Positions 1 through 7,591 of a stretch of 27,738 nt of DNA are shown piece after piece (the first letter of the stretch is position 1; each line of letters begins with the position of its first letter). The position numbers were made by a program, and so were the translations under genes. This stretch comes from an uncultured Corynebacterium sp. (GTDB lineage: Bacteria; Actinomycetota; Actinomycetes; Mycobacteriales; Mycobacteriaceae), in the NCBI RefSeq assembly GCF_946221155.1, contig NZ_CAMIAN010000030.1:1-27738 (forward strand). The letters are read 5' to 3'. The notes under the pieces were generated by a model. It was not told the DNA's origin. It worked only from the letters and a program-made list of their open reading frames with translations, and did not search any database.

Positions 1-1083
1 GCCGATACCCATGGTGACCACCAGGCCGACCAGCAACATCACCAAGGCGGCAGCGGCCTTATTACCCGCGAATAGGTCGGCAGAGGTGTTAACCAGGCTC
101 TCGACCTCACCGGTGGCCTGCATGACAGCGGCGAAGCCCTGGGCGGTAATCATGATGAACCCAATCAGAGCCATCATGCGCATGCCCGCGGTGAAGACAT
201 CGTCTGCCTTCTTCCAATCGACCGCGCCAGTGCCCATGAAGATCGTCAGGCCAACCAGGGCACCGACCAACAGCGAATCGGCCTCCATGTCCATCGCCTG
301 CATAACGACCTGCACGGCAAAGGTGGCGATAATCGCAACGACGGAGACGATGATTTTGTAGCGGGAGACCTCAACTGCCGAGTCGGTATCAGCCCCTGTG
401 ATCGGGCGATCCTCATACTCACGCGGCTTGCGGTAAGTGAAAAAGACCGCGATAAGCAGACCCAAGAGCATACCCAGCGCTGGGATGCCCATGGCCTTCA
501 TCACGTTGATGCCATCGGTGCTCATACCCGCGTTGTCGATGTTGCCCAGCAGAATGTCGTTCAGGAAGATCGAGCCGAAGCCCAGCGGGATCCACATGTA
601 CGTGGTGATCAGGCCGAACGTCAGGATACAGGTGATCAGTCGGCGATCCAGCTGCAGCTTATTGAAAACGCTCAGCAGCGGCGGGATGATCAGCGGAATG
701 AACGCGATGTGCACGGGGATGAGGTTCTGGCTCATCACTGCCATGGCGAGGATGCCGGCCAGCATCAGCCATTTCGTTACGATGACGGCGCGGCTTTTTG
801 TTTCTTCGTTTCTGACGCCCAGTTTCCCCAGCAAGGAGTCCGCCAGAAGCTTGGGCAGCCCTGCGCTGGCTACGGCCATCGCAAAGGCGCCGAGGAGGGC
901 ATAGCTCAGCGCGATCTTCGCACCGCCGGACAGACCTTCCTGGAAGGCCACCATCGTGGCATCAAGGCCGAGGCCACCGAGGAGACCACCGATGATGGCT
1001 CCGATGAAAAGAGCCAGAACCACATGCACCCGAAGCAGGGCGAGGGCCAGCATGATGACGACGGCAACTAGGACTGCGTTCAT
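1..1083 (-). CDS. Na+/H+ antiporter family membrane protein (YuiF/NhaC-like), 3' end missing
   Basis: This is a polytopic inner-membrane transporter, probably a Na+/H+ or organic-ion antiporter. An uninterrupted frame of 361 codons runs from an ATG at 1083 off the left edge, so the C-terminus is not visible. Hydrophobic segments lie at about residues 3-38, 57-82, 100-117, 121-140, 150-175, 196-216, 242-262, 268-285, 300-322 and 343-361. The N-terminal hydrophobic block with a Gly-rich GGLLGGLG stretch and the motif MSQNLIPVHIAFIPLIIPP (118-136) fit the Na+/H+ antiporter families that contain Bacillus YuiF. The gene starts 23 bp after the helicase stop in the same direction, so the two are probably co-transcribed. 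AAGGTG lies only a few bases before the ATG, a poorly spaced ribosome site. The family call is from recalled similarity; the transported ion is inferred. Confidence 0.75.
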   Translation of the reverse strand, partial: MNAVLVAVVIMLALALLRVHVVLALFIGAIIGGLLGGLGLDATMVAFQEGLSGGAKIALSYALLGAFAMAVASAGLPKLLADSLLGKLGVRNEETKSRAVIVTKWLMLAGILAMAVMSQNLIPVHIAFIPLIIPPLLSVFNKLQLDRRLITCILTFGLITTYMWIPLGFGSIFLNDILLGNIDNAGMSTDGINVMKAMGIPALGMLLGLLIAVFFTYRKPREYEDRPITGADTDSAVEVSRYKIIVSVVAIIATFAVQVVMQAMDMEADSLLVGALVGLTIFMGTGAVDWKKADDVFTAGMRMMALIGFIMITAQGFAAVMQATGEVESLVNTSADLFAGNKAAAALVMLLVGLVVTMGIG

Positions 1084-1106
1084 GCACCTTAGAATAATGT
1101 GAGGGG

Positions 1107-3830
1107 TCAGACAATAGGAAATTCCAACGGTGACTGTTTCTCGTAGCGCCGTGTTTGGCTTGCCAGGCGGGCTGCAATATTAGCCCCGCTGAGTTTGCGC
1201 GCCTGCAGAAGGAACTCCCGCCCCTCCTGGCTGCGGGTGTACACCGCACGCATCGGCAGGCCAACTCGCTGCAGTTGGCTCAAGAACTCGTCCACGTTCT
1301 CCCGGCGCGTGCCGAGCACGTCGGGTACAGACTGGGCGCAAAAAATGCCCCGGATGCGAACCTGATGCGCGGGCGCGATGAGGTAGCGCGCGTTGCGGAC
1401 TTCCCCAGATAGCTGGGTCATGGCGTCGGCAAAAAGCTTCCTTTCGGCGAAGGTTCCGCCGGACAGGCGCACATTCGCCCCGATGGCGCCTTCGTCGACG
1501 ATCGCCATGAGGTTGCGGGGTTCGATCAAGCCGAGGGTGCTCAGCGTGCGTGCCAGCGCCGTGGCCTCGGCTTTCAGGCGCTTGCTGGTATCAGTCAGTT
1601 GTTGGACCTTCCGGGTGCGCATCAGTGCCGCCGCACCGCCAAGCAGCGCGAGCACCCCGAAAGCCAGCCACTGGCCCCCGACCGGGAGGTGCGGAAGAAC
1701 GCGCCCTACCGCCAGGCCGCACATGACCGCGAGGAAGAAGATATAGCCCAAGATAACGTCCAGGAAAGGCACCACCCCGGCCGATGCGGGCTTTTCGACA
1801 TCGATGTTGAACTGCATCTCGTAGGGCTGGCCATCCGGCACATTCCCCATGTCTAGAGCCTCTAGCCACTGGTTGCGCATCAGGTCCCGACGGAAGGCTC
1901 GCGCCAGCATCTGTTCGTTGGCGGCATCGATGCTGCGGTAGGCGCGTAGGAGTGGCTCGGCGAAGCAGCGGTCGAAGCCGTTCTCGATCACCGGCGCATC
2001 GGCGCGCGGCGCCACGAAGGCCTCGAAGCGTTTCTGCAGCGAGCGCACGTCGTGCGAGCCCAGCACGTCCAGCGACTCCCCTGTACCGACGTTCAGAGCC
2101 TGCGCCCCGCTCTGTGCCACCTGGTCAAGCCAAGTCCCGCGCCCGGCACCTTGGCTCGGTTCGCACGTTGCGATGTGCCAAATATTCGCGGTCTTATCCG
2201 GGACGGCGGGGTCCACCCGGATCACTCGGCCGCGCATCTGGTTGGTCAGCATAAACGCCCGCACTGAACTGGCGATAATGAGCGCGTTGGCGCAGGGAGA
2301 ATCCCACCCCTCTCCCAGCAGCGCGGCGGTGCCCACCAGGATCGTGAACAGTCCTTCTTGGAAGGCTCGGGTAACGGCGGGCACGGATACCCGCGTTCCG
2401 CCGGAAAAGCGCACTTCCACATACTCGTCATTGAGGTCCTTGGTGGCGGTGACTTCCCCGTCGAGATCAGCTGCGAAGCGCTTCACGTCTTCCAGCGCCG
2501 AGCGCGGGATGACGATCACTGAGCCGCTGATGGCGGCGATTCTTGCGGTGCCGCCAACCCGCCGTCGCACTGCTTCGAAGATGGGGATGACGCCCACGTG
2601 GACCAGGGCATCGTCACTGCCCACGCTGGACAGGTAATCCCGCTGGACGTAATCCGCGAGGATCACCATGCGCAGACTGTCGGACATCGCGGAGACTTCT
2701 TCTTCGGCGATGTCACTAACGGCGCGGATTTTGCCCGCGGAATGGGTGAGGATGCGGTTGACCTTCTTCTCTCCCGTGACGGAGATCTTCCTCTTGTTCA
2801 GCAGGTTGTTCGCCCGCAGAGAGGAGGCCACCGTCGAGCTGGCGCGGAAGAAGTCGGGATGGTCGATGACGAACTGCAGCCCCAGCTCGCCGGCGAGTTC
2901 CGGACGCTTTTCGCTGAGTATCGCCTGGATATGCGGCGCTATCGGGTACCCAGCAGCGGCAAGAAGGATTTTGAGGGCGTAGAAATTCTCCTCGTCGTCG
3001 AGGGCCACCTGCAGCTGTTCGTCCGTGAGCCGGCCGAGGTCCTCCGCCAGTTGCGCCAAGATGCCCTGACGTTGCAGGTCTACTAACACTTCGTTGCCAC
3101 GCCGACGCAGCTCGGCTATTTCCTGCTCTTCTTCCTGGCTGGGCTTCGTAACGTAGACGTAGTCCTGATGCGGGCACAGGTTACCGGCGGCCACGAGTTC
3201 GGGGGCGAAGATTTCCTCGTCGATAGGGCCGCATAGCTGTTCGTAGCGTTGCCATTCGCTGGGGGTGGAATCATATGGCGGGGTGGCTGTGAGCGCGATG
3301 GTATTAAGCACTGCCTTTCGGCGGCCCAGCTGGTCCATGAAGGCTGTCAGGGCGCGGTGCCACTGGGAGCGCAGATGGTGTGCTTCGTCGAGGCACACCG
3401 TTCCGATGTCACGTACTGCGTCCAGGATGTCGAGGTCCGCGAAGTCCTCCCCCGTTTCCTCGTCGAGCGCCTGGGTATATGCGGAATACAGCGCCTGGTA
3501 GGTGATGACCGTCAGGAAGGCCGGGTTGTGTAGCGAGGTGGAACACCACTCCCGCGGGTTCGATGCGCCGTTGTGTTGGAAGTGCGCTGCAAAACGATCG
3601 ATCCACTGGTCGCGGATAGTGATGGTGGGAGCCAGGATCAGGGCTGGTTTGCCGAGGCGGCAGATAAGTTCCAGGCCGAGAATCGTCTTGCCGGATCCAG
3701 GCGCGGCAACGACGTGGATGCGGTGATCCTGCTTCAGGTCATCGAAGCGTTCGAGGATACGCTGTTGATACGGCCGGAAGGTCCCGGCAAAGCGCCAGCT
3801 GGGTTGCGGTTGTGTCTCGGGCGCTGCCAT
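1107..3830 (-). CDS. SF2 DEAH-type helicase-like protein with C-terminal membrane hairpin
   Basis: This 907-residue protein has a superfamily 2 helicase core. Motif I is APGSGKT (43-49), motif II is DEAH (148-151), motif III is TATPP (181-185), motif V is GEGWDSP (506-512) and motif VI is QMRGRVIR (531-538). The N-terminal YQQ and Q-rich region resembles the adenine-binding part of DEAD/DEAH proteins. About 250 residues separate the two RecA-like halves, a large family-specific insertion. After the core, two hydrophobic stretches at about 687-708 and 720-737 predict a membrane hairpin, followed by a roughly 170-residue soluble tail. That suggests a membrane-anchored nucleic-acid ATPase, which is unusual. 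It sits directly upstream of the antiporter gene and probably heads that operon. No good ribosome site precedes the ATG at 3830. I recognise the superfamily but not a named gene; the nucleic-acid substrate is unknown. Confidence 0.85.
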   Translation of the reverse strand: MAAPETQPQPSWRFAGTFRPYQQRILERFDDLKQDHRIHVVAAPGSGKTILGLELICRLGKPALILAPTITIRDQWIDRFAAHFQHNGASNPREWCSTSLHNPAFLTVITYQALYSAYTQALDEETGEDFADLDILDAVRDIGTVCLDEAHHLRSQWHRALTAFMDQLGRRKAVLNTIALTATPPYDSTPSEWQRYEQLCGPIDEEIFAPELVAAGNLCPHQDYVYVTKPSQEEEQEIAELRRRGNEVLVDLQRQGILAQLAEDLGRLTDEQLQVALDDEENFYALKILLAAAGYPIAPHIQAILSEKRPELAGELGLQFVIDHPDFFRASSTVASSLRANNLLNKRKISVTGEKKVNRILTHSAGKIRAVSDIAEEEVSAMSDSLRMVILADYVQRDYLSSVGSDDALVHVGVIPIFEAVRRRVGGTARIAAISGSVIVIPRSALEDVKRFAADLDGEVTATKDLNDEYVEVRFSGGTRVSVPAVTRAFQEGLFTILVGTAALLGEGWDSPCANALIIASSVRAFMLTNQMRGRVIRVDPAVPDKTANIWHIATCEPSQGAGRGTWLDQVAQSGAQALNVGTGESLDVLGSHDVRSLQKRFEAFVAPRADAPVIENGFDRCFAEPLLRAYRSIDAANEQMLARAFRRDLMRNQWLEALDMGNVPDGQPYEMQFNIDVEKPASAGVVPFLDVILGYIFFLAVMCGLAVGRVLPHLPVGGQWLAFGVLALLGGAAALMRTRKVQQLTDTSKRLKAEATALARTLSTLGLIEPRNLMAIVDEGAIGANVRLSGGTFAERKLFADAMTQLSGEVRNARYLIAPAHQVRIRGIFCAQSVPDVLGTRRENVDEFLSQLQRVGLPMRAVYTRSQEGREFLLQARKLSGANIAARLASQTRRYEKQSPLEFPIV

Positions 3831-3899
3831 GCGGGCAAGTCTAACCGATCAGGCCCCACCCCTCTCCTTGATTCAGCCACCCCCTCCAACGATGGAATC

Positions 3900-3905
3900 T
3901 ATAAT
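3900..3905 (+). promoter_or_regulatory. -10 promoter box (TATAAT) for the orphan gene at 3960
   Basis: A perfect TATAAT lies about 55 bp upstream of the start codon at 3960. No good -35 box is visible at 16-18 bp, as is common in corynebacteria. The surrounding sequence is noticeably more AT-rich than the flanking genes. Confidence 0.4.
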
Positions 3906-3959
3906 TCCGCTATCAATACTCATGCAATTCGCGCTGCCTGTAGAGCCTGAGGAGACCCC

Positions 3960-4418
3960 ATGCTTAAAGCTGCCTACCCGAGCGCGTTCGCACTCTTCTC
4001 TCACCAAAAAGAAACTCTTCAAGAAGACTTCGTCGGTGTCGCACGTAATCGAAAACAAGCAGACGCAATGGCCGAATATGTAGAATCAAAAATGTACAGC
4101 TGCTGGATTGAAGAAGTAACCATTAAAGACTGGTATAGGACCCTACTCAGAAAACTCCCTTCCGATGTAATCTTTCTGGTTTTCCGATCTGGACCTGCCC
4201 AGGAGGAAGAAAGAAGAGCAGACGATTTTGACCCAGAACTAGTGGGGGCGTTCACTTCTAAGCTAGCCGCTGAACGATGCGCGGTTGCCCTAGATCGGAG
4301 GGTCGAAACTGGTAACCCCCTGCATAATAAACTAAACCAGCACCATGTTTGGGAAGCACATTATGGCTTTCTCCCTAAATATCTGAAAGCGGATGGCATT
4401 CCAATTCCAGCTTGTTAA
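3960..4418 (+). CDS. Hypothetical protein, orphan gene beside ssrA
   Basis: This 152-residue protein is one I do not recognise. It has no signal peptide or membrane segment and looks soluble, with mixed charge. The segment FVGVARNRKQADAMAEYVES (24-43) looks helical, and an aromatic/His-rich patch follows at about 127-142 (QHHVWEAHYGFLPKYL). The start is supported by GAGGAG seven bases before the ATG and a TATAAT at 3900. Codon use (CTA, TCT, GAA, AAA) and base composition are more AT-rich than the neighbouring genes. The gene ends about 50 bp from the 3' end of the convergent tmRNA gene, a classic landing spot for integrating elements, so it may be acquired. No integrase or second copy of the tmRNA 3' end was found here, so transfer is only an inference. 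Confidence 0.6.
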   Translation: MLKAAYPSAFALFSHQKETLQEDFVGVARNRKQADAMAEYVESKMYSCWIEEVTIKDWYRTLLRKLPSDVIFLVFRSGPAQEEERRADDFDPELVGAFTSKLAAERCAVALDRRVETGNPLHNKLNQHHVWEAHYGFLPKYLKADGIPIPAC

Positions 4419-4429
4419 TCGAGCACGGC

Positions 4430-4457
4430 AAAACCCCAGCTCATTTCTGAACTGGGG
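4430..4457 (-). terminator. Rho-independent terminator of ssrA
   Basis: Read on the minus strand, a 10-bp stem (CCCCAGTTCA against TGAGCTGGGG, one mismatch) with a 4-base loop is followed by TTTT. It starts about 12 bases after the tmRNA 3' end. The hairpin also lies just past the convergent gene ending at 4418 and may serve both directions. Confidence 0.8.
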
Positions 4458-4469
4458 CAATGCGTTCTG

Positions 4470-4849
4470 TGGAGCCGCCGGGAATTGAACCCGGGTCCTT
4501 TGCGACCTCGCCAGGGCTTCTCCGTGCGCAGTTCGCACATGACCTCTGCTCGACCCTCCAGCGCTCACGAACCAGCCTGGATGATGGGCCCAGTTGCTCG
4601 AAAGGTGTCCCACACGGCCCAAGCAACAAAGCCGTGCAGCAAGTCCCTTAAGTCGATGCCAGCTACCGGGTCAGGGACATCCCCGGGCTGACAGACACGC
4701 GGTCGCTGTAATTAGGCAGCGAGGGCGTAGTCGCGCTGAGTGTTCTCGGCGCTTATAAATTCGCAGCGACGCTTAAAATCGGTGGTCGTCTGCCTTCACC
4801 GGCACGCTTCCCCTGGCTCAATGCACAAAGTCGAAACCAAGTCGACCCC
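4470..4849 (-). ncRNA. ssrA: tmRNA (transfer-messenger RNA)
   Basis: This RNA acts with SmpB to rescue stalled ribosomes and tag the unfinished protein for proteolysis. On the minus strand the 5' end GGGGTCG pairs with CGGCTCC near the 3' end to form the 7-bp acceptor stem, allowing two G-U pairs. The start also carries the conserved GGTTTCGACTT element. The 3' end has the tRNA-like T arm GGGTTCAATTCCC followed by CGGCTCCA. The mRNA-like part encodes AENTQRDYALAA then TAA, typical of corynebacteria. After the discriminator A the chromosome reads CAG rather than CCA, so the terminal CCA does not appear to be encoded and would be added by the CCA enzyme. The length is about 380 nt, normal for actinobacteria. 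End positions were set by hand-folding the acceptor stem and could shift by a few bases. Confidence 0.95.
4712..4750 (-). other. tmRNA tag reading frame (AENTQRDYALAA plus stop)
   Basis: This is the tag-peptide frame inside ssrA. The resume codon is GCC (Ala) and the stop is TAA. The C-terminal ALAA is the recognition end for ClpXP-type proteases, and the QRDYALAA core is shared with mycobacterial tags. Confidence 0.9.
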
Positions 4850-4916
4850 GTGATCCCTGCTGCGGAAACGCTTGTACAACAGGAAATCTAACCTTACACC
4901 CGCGTGTGGTGCTGAT

Positions 4917-5957
4917 TCAAGAATCCGTCTGCTCACTGTCTGCTTGGTGGCTGTCCTCGTTCTCGCTGTCCGCCTGCTCGTCTTGCCACTTCGCCTTGCG
5001 CTCCTTGGACTTCTTGTTGTTCTTCACCGCCATCAGACCGACCGCAATGCCGATCACCACAGGCACCCACACTTTGCTGTAATCCGCCATAAATGCCACC
5101 ACGCGCAGAATCGGCTCCATCCATTCGGGCATGTGCCAATCCGGCCAAGGAATCGAAGGAAGGTTGATATCCGGCCATGGAATGGAGGGCAAATTAATGT
5201 CCGGCCACGGGATCGACGGCAGATTAATGTCCGGCCACGGAATGTTGATATCCCAGTCCGGCAGGAAGCTCAGTAGCCACGAAATCAATCGCGAAACCAA
5301 CGGCCCCAGCACAATCACGGCCAGCGCCCAACCGCCCTTCCCCAGGCCGGTAATCAGCGGGTAAAACCAGCGTTTAAACGGCGACTCCTCCATCGCCTCC
5401 CAGCGCTTAGCAGCCCGCGAGCCTTCGGGCGGGTCGAAGACCACCACCCCTTCGTCGTCCTTCACCTTGACCTCGATCATCCAGCTATCGAGGAAGTTCG
5501 ACGTCCACCCCAGGTAAGGGGCACTGAGGGTCATCTCACCGCCATACTCCCCGGCCTTTACGGTCGCCTCGGTCTTGCCTAGGTCAATCTTTTGATTCTC
5601 GAGGCTCTTGTACCTCGCGATCGTTACCCCGTCACGACGCACGAGTAGCTGCCGGTTCTTATCGAGGTCGTCTAGTTTCTCTTCCAGCTTCTTGAGAAAC
5701 TTCTCGCTGTCTGCTTTTGTGGACGCCCCCTCGTCCCCCACATCACCTTCAGCTACCTCTTGTGCTTCCGGCTCGGCGCTGTTTTCCGCGTCGGTTCTCT
5801 TATCGGACGCGGGGAAGTCGGGATCAATTTCCCGCAGTGCATCTGGTTCGCCGATAAACAGCTCAAGCAGCCCGAACTCGGGATGCTTAAGGGACCAATG
5901 CTCGACGTCGTCATTTTTCACAGGCCTGAAAGTATCAAAACGCGAAGACCCGTTCAA
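4917..5957 (-). CDS. Membrane protein with Trp-Pro decapeptide repeats, unknown function
   Basis: This 346-residue protein has an N-terminal soluble region of about 200 residues. That region includes an acidic low-complexity stretch (50-80) and a short charged, helix-prone segment (about 83-100, KFLKKLEEKLDDLDK). A membrane segment at about 209-231 is followed by three perfect copies of WPDINLPSIP (241-270) flanked by degenerate copies (DWDINIP before, WPDWHMP after). A second membrane segment lies at about 296-311, then a basic patch and an acidic Ser/Asp/Gln tail. If the N-terminus is cytoplasmic, the repeats form an outer loop near the membrane surface. The TTG start at 5957 is preceded by a weak AGGCGA; a GTG at 5921 is an alternative. 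It lies 27 bp downstream of smpB in the same direction and just upstream of ssrA, so it is probably in the smpB transcript. The function is not recognised. Confidence 0.75.
   Translation of the reverse strand: MNGSSRFDTFRPVKNDDVEHWSLKHPEFGLLELFIGEPDALREIDPDFPASDKRTDAENSAEPEAQEVAEGDVGDEGASTKADSEKFLKKLEEKLDDLDKNRQLLVRRDGVTIARYKSLENQKIDLGKTEATVKAGEYGGEMTLSAPYLGWTSNFLDSWMIEVKVKDDEGVVVFDPPEGSRAAKRWEAMEESPFKRWFYPLITGLGKGGWALAVIVLGPLVSRLISWLLSFLPDWDINIPWPDINLPSIPWPDINLPSIPWPDINLPSIPWPDWHMPEWMEPILRVVAFMADYSKVWVPVVIGIAVGLMAVKNNKKSKERKAKWQDEQADSENEDSHQADSEQTDS
5148..5237 (-). repeat. Three 30-bp units encoding WPDINLPSIP
   Basis: Three in-frame 30-bp units encode identical decapeptides but differ at many third positions (for example CTG, TTG and CTT for Leu; CCG, CCA and CCT for the last Pro). 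All the differences are synonymous. That points to selection on the peptide rather than recent slippage. Confidence 0.9.
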
Positions 5958-5984
5958 TAGGGGTCGCCTATGCGCTACCGCATC

Positions 5985-6539
5985 CTAGCCCTTGATCCCC
6001 TTGATTCGCCGGCCCATCTCGCGCGTGATCTCACGCTCTTCCGTACGACGCTTGATGTCCTGGCGCTTGTCGTATTCCTGCTTACCGCGCGCCAGCGCCA
6101 GCTCCACCTTCAGCTTGCCGGCAACGAAGTACAGCTGCAGCGGTACCAAAGTGTTGTTTCCGTCGCGAACCTTGCCCATAAGCGAGTCGATCTCCCGGCG
6201 GTGCAGCAGCAGCTTGCGGGTACGACGGGGGCTGTGGTTCGTCCAGTGCCCCATGGAGTATTCCGGGATGTGAAGTCCGCGCAGCCAGACTTCGCCTTCA
6301 TCAATGGTGGCGTAGGCGTCAACAAGAGAAGCCTTGCCCTCACGCAAAGACCTAACTTCCGTGCCCACCAGGGCTACACCGCACTCGTAGGTATCGATGA
6401 TGTGGTAATCGTGGCGCGCCTTACGGTTGGTGGCAACGACGATCTGGCCAGCCCCCTTCTGACCTGCGCCCTTCTGGGCCTTGTTCTTCTTCCCCTTCGA
6501 TTTTCCCGAATCGGTGGGAGTGCTCTTTTTTGCTGCCAT
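5985..6539 (-). CDS. smpB: SsrA-binding protein SmpB
   Basis: SmpB binds the tRNA-like domain of tmRNA and delivers it to stalled ribosomes. The protein is 184 residues from the ATG at 6539; an in-frame GTG at 6548 would add three residues, and neither start has a clear ribosome site. The SmpB fold begins at about residue 34 (VATNRKARHDYHIIDTYECG) and includes the conserved GTEVRSLREGKASLVDAY (59-76) and the basic C-terminal tail (KRRTEEREITREMGRRIKG) that enters the empty mRNA channel. The N-terminus carries an extra Lys/Gly/Gln-rich stretch of about 30 residues with a KGAGQKGAGQ repeat, longer than E. coli SmpB. It lies downstream of ftsX and upstream of ssrA on the same strand, so both parts of the rescue system sit together. 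Confidence 0.97.
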   Translation of the reverse strand: MAAKKSTPTDSGKSKGKKNKAQKGAGQKGAGQIVVATNRKARHDYHIIDTYECGVALVGTEVRSLREGKASLVDAYATIDEGEVWLRGLHIPEYSMGHWTNHSPRRTRKLLLHRREIDSLMGKVRDGNNTLVPLQLYFVAGKLKVELALARGKQEYDKRQDIKRRTEEREITREMGRRIKGIKG

Positions 6540-6597
6540 GACAGCCACACACTACCACCGGGCGCTCCCCCGAGCGAAAATGCTTTAAAGCGCTAAT

Positions 6598-6624
6598 GCT
6601 GCGCTGGCTTAGCGAGGGCGCAGC
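6598..6624 (-). other. Hairpin between ftsX and smpB
   Basis: GCTGCGC and GCGCAGC form a 7-bp inverted repeat just after the ftsX stop codon, with a 13-base loop. No T-run follows, so it may slow transcription or stabilise the upstream message rather than terminate. Confidence 0.3.
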
Positions 6625-6625
6625 G

Positions 6626-7528
6626 CTAGTTCTTCACGTACCAGCGCAAAGTGACCTGCGCGGTGATAGCCGCGACGACCACGCCGACCAGCACCACGAA
6701 CGGCGCAGCCAGCCACAAGTCACTGTTCGTCACGCGCGCCACCAACTGTTGATCGTAAACAGCCTTCAGGGCGCGGTCGACCACCAGAATCTTCGCGGCG
6801 AACATGCCACCCACCGCAAGCACCGCACCGATCAGGGCGGCCATCATGGCCTCCAGGACGAACGGAGCCTGGGTGTACCAGCGCGAAGCGCCGACCATGC
6901 GCATAATGCTGATCTCGCTGCGGCGCGAGTACGCGGTGATCTGCACCATGTTCATGATCAGGAAGATTGCGGCGATGGCCTGAACCGCGGCAACAATGAA
7001 GGAGGCGTTGCGGATGGAGTCCAGGTTGCGCATCGCAGCCTCCAGGTTGTCGCCCTGGTCCACGATGTTCGTCACCGCCGGGTTGTCCCGCAGCGCGTCA
7101 ATGGGACCGGAGTTCTCCGGGTCAGCCAGGCGCACGTGGAAGGCGGCGGGCAGCGCATCCTTCTCCGTCTGCTCTACTAGCTGCGGGTCGGAGTCGCCGA
7201 ACAGCTCCACGAAGCGCTCATAAGACTGCTCCTTGTTACGGAAGGTCACGGACTTCACCGCCTCGTCGCCCTCCAGCTGCTGCTTGATCTCGGAGCACTC
7301 CGGGGAGGCACATGTCGGGTCGGAGCTCGAAATCTTATCGTCGAGCTGCACCATCACCTCGATGCGGTCGAAGTAGATGTCCTTCGTTCGCTCCGTCATC
7401 GCGCTCAGCAGAAAGCCGGTGGCCAGCAGCGCCAGCGCGATGGAGGTGGTGATGATCATCGCGATCGTCATCGTCATGTTGCGACGCAGGCCCGAAAACG
7501 CCTCGCGGAACACAAAGTTGGTCTTCAT
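6626..7528 (-). CDS. ftsX: Cell-division protein FtsX
   Basis: FtsX is the membrane subunit of the FtsEX complex, which uses ATP hydrolysis by FtsE to activate cell-wall hydrolases at the septum. The protein is 300 residues with the standard layout. A cytoplasmic N-terminus (NFVFREAFSGLRRNMTM) leads to TM1 at about 21-43, a large outer domain at about 44-175 that contains two Cys residues (C73 and C78), and TM2-TM4 at about 176-199, 224-246 and 272-292. The cytoplasmic segment RSEISIMRMVGAS (203-215) is the typical FtsE-coupling region. The ATG is preceded by AGGGAA at good spacing, part of a 10-bp tandem repeat in the gap from ftsE. It lies 63 bp downstream of ftsE in the same direction. Confidence 0.96.
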   Translation of the reverse strand: MKTNFVFREAFSGLRRNMTMTIAMIITTSIALALLATGFLLSAMTERTKDIYFDRIEVMVQLDDKISSSDPTCASPECSEIKQQLEGDEAVKSVTFRNKEQSYERFVELFGDSDPQLVEQTEKDALPAAFHVRLADPENSGPIDALRDNPAVTNIVDQGDNLEAAMRNLDSIRNASFIVAAVQAIAAIFLIMNMVQITAYSRRSEISIMRMVGASRWYTQAPFVLEAMMAALIGAVLAVGGMFAAKILVVDRALKAVYDQQLVARVTNSDLWLAAPFVVLVGVVVAAITAQVTLRWYVKN

Positions 7529-7530
7529 TA

Positions 7531-7590
7531 ATGTTTCCCTACTGTTCCCTACTGGTTCCTACTGTTCCCTACTGATCCGTGCTGTTCCGT
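7531..7590 (-). repeat. Six 10-bp tandem repeats in the ftsE-ftsX gap
   Basis: The 63-bp gap is almost wholly made of six 10-bp units with plus-strand consensus ACTGTTCCCT; four units are close to consensus and the two nearest ftsE are degenerate. On the transcribed strand each unit contains AGGGAACAGT, so several contain a Shine-Dalgarno-like AGGGAA. The unit nearest ftsX provides its ribosome site. Confidence 0.85.
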
Positions 7591-7591
7591 A

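Noticed and set aside
1..1071. Plus-strand frames over the left edge
   Set aside because: They are antisense to a continuous 361-codon membrane-protein frame with clear transporter features, which runs off the edge.
4470..4500. Integration (att) site in ssrA
   Set aside because: No second copy of the tmRNA 3' end and no integrase gene are present in the window.
4332..4691. Open frames on both strands across 4332-4691
   Set aside because: They lie over the tmRNA gene and its terminator, which fully explain the sequence; none has a ribosome site or a recognisable protein.
5148..5237. CRISPR-like or mobile repeat
   Set aside because: The repeats are in-frame, have no spacers and vary only at synonymous positions, so they belong to the protein.
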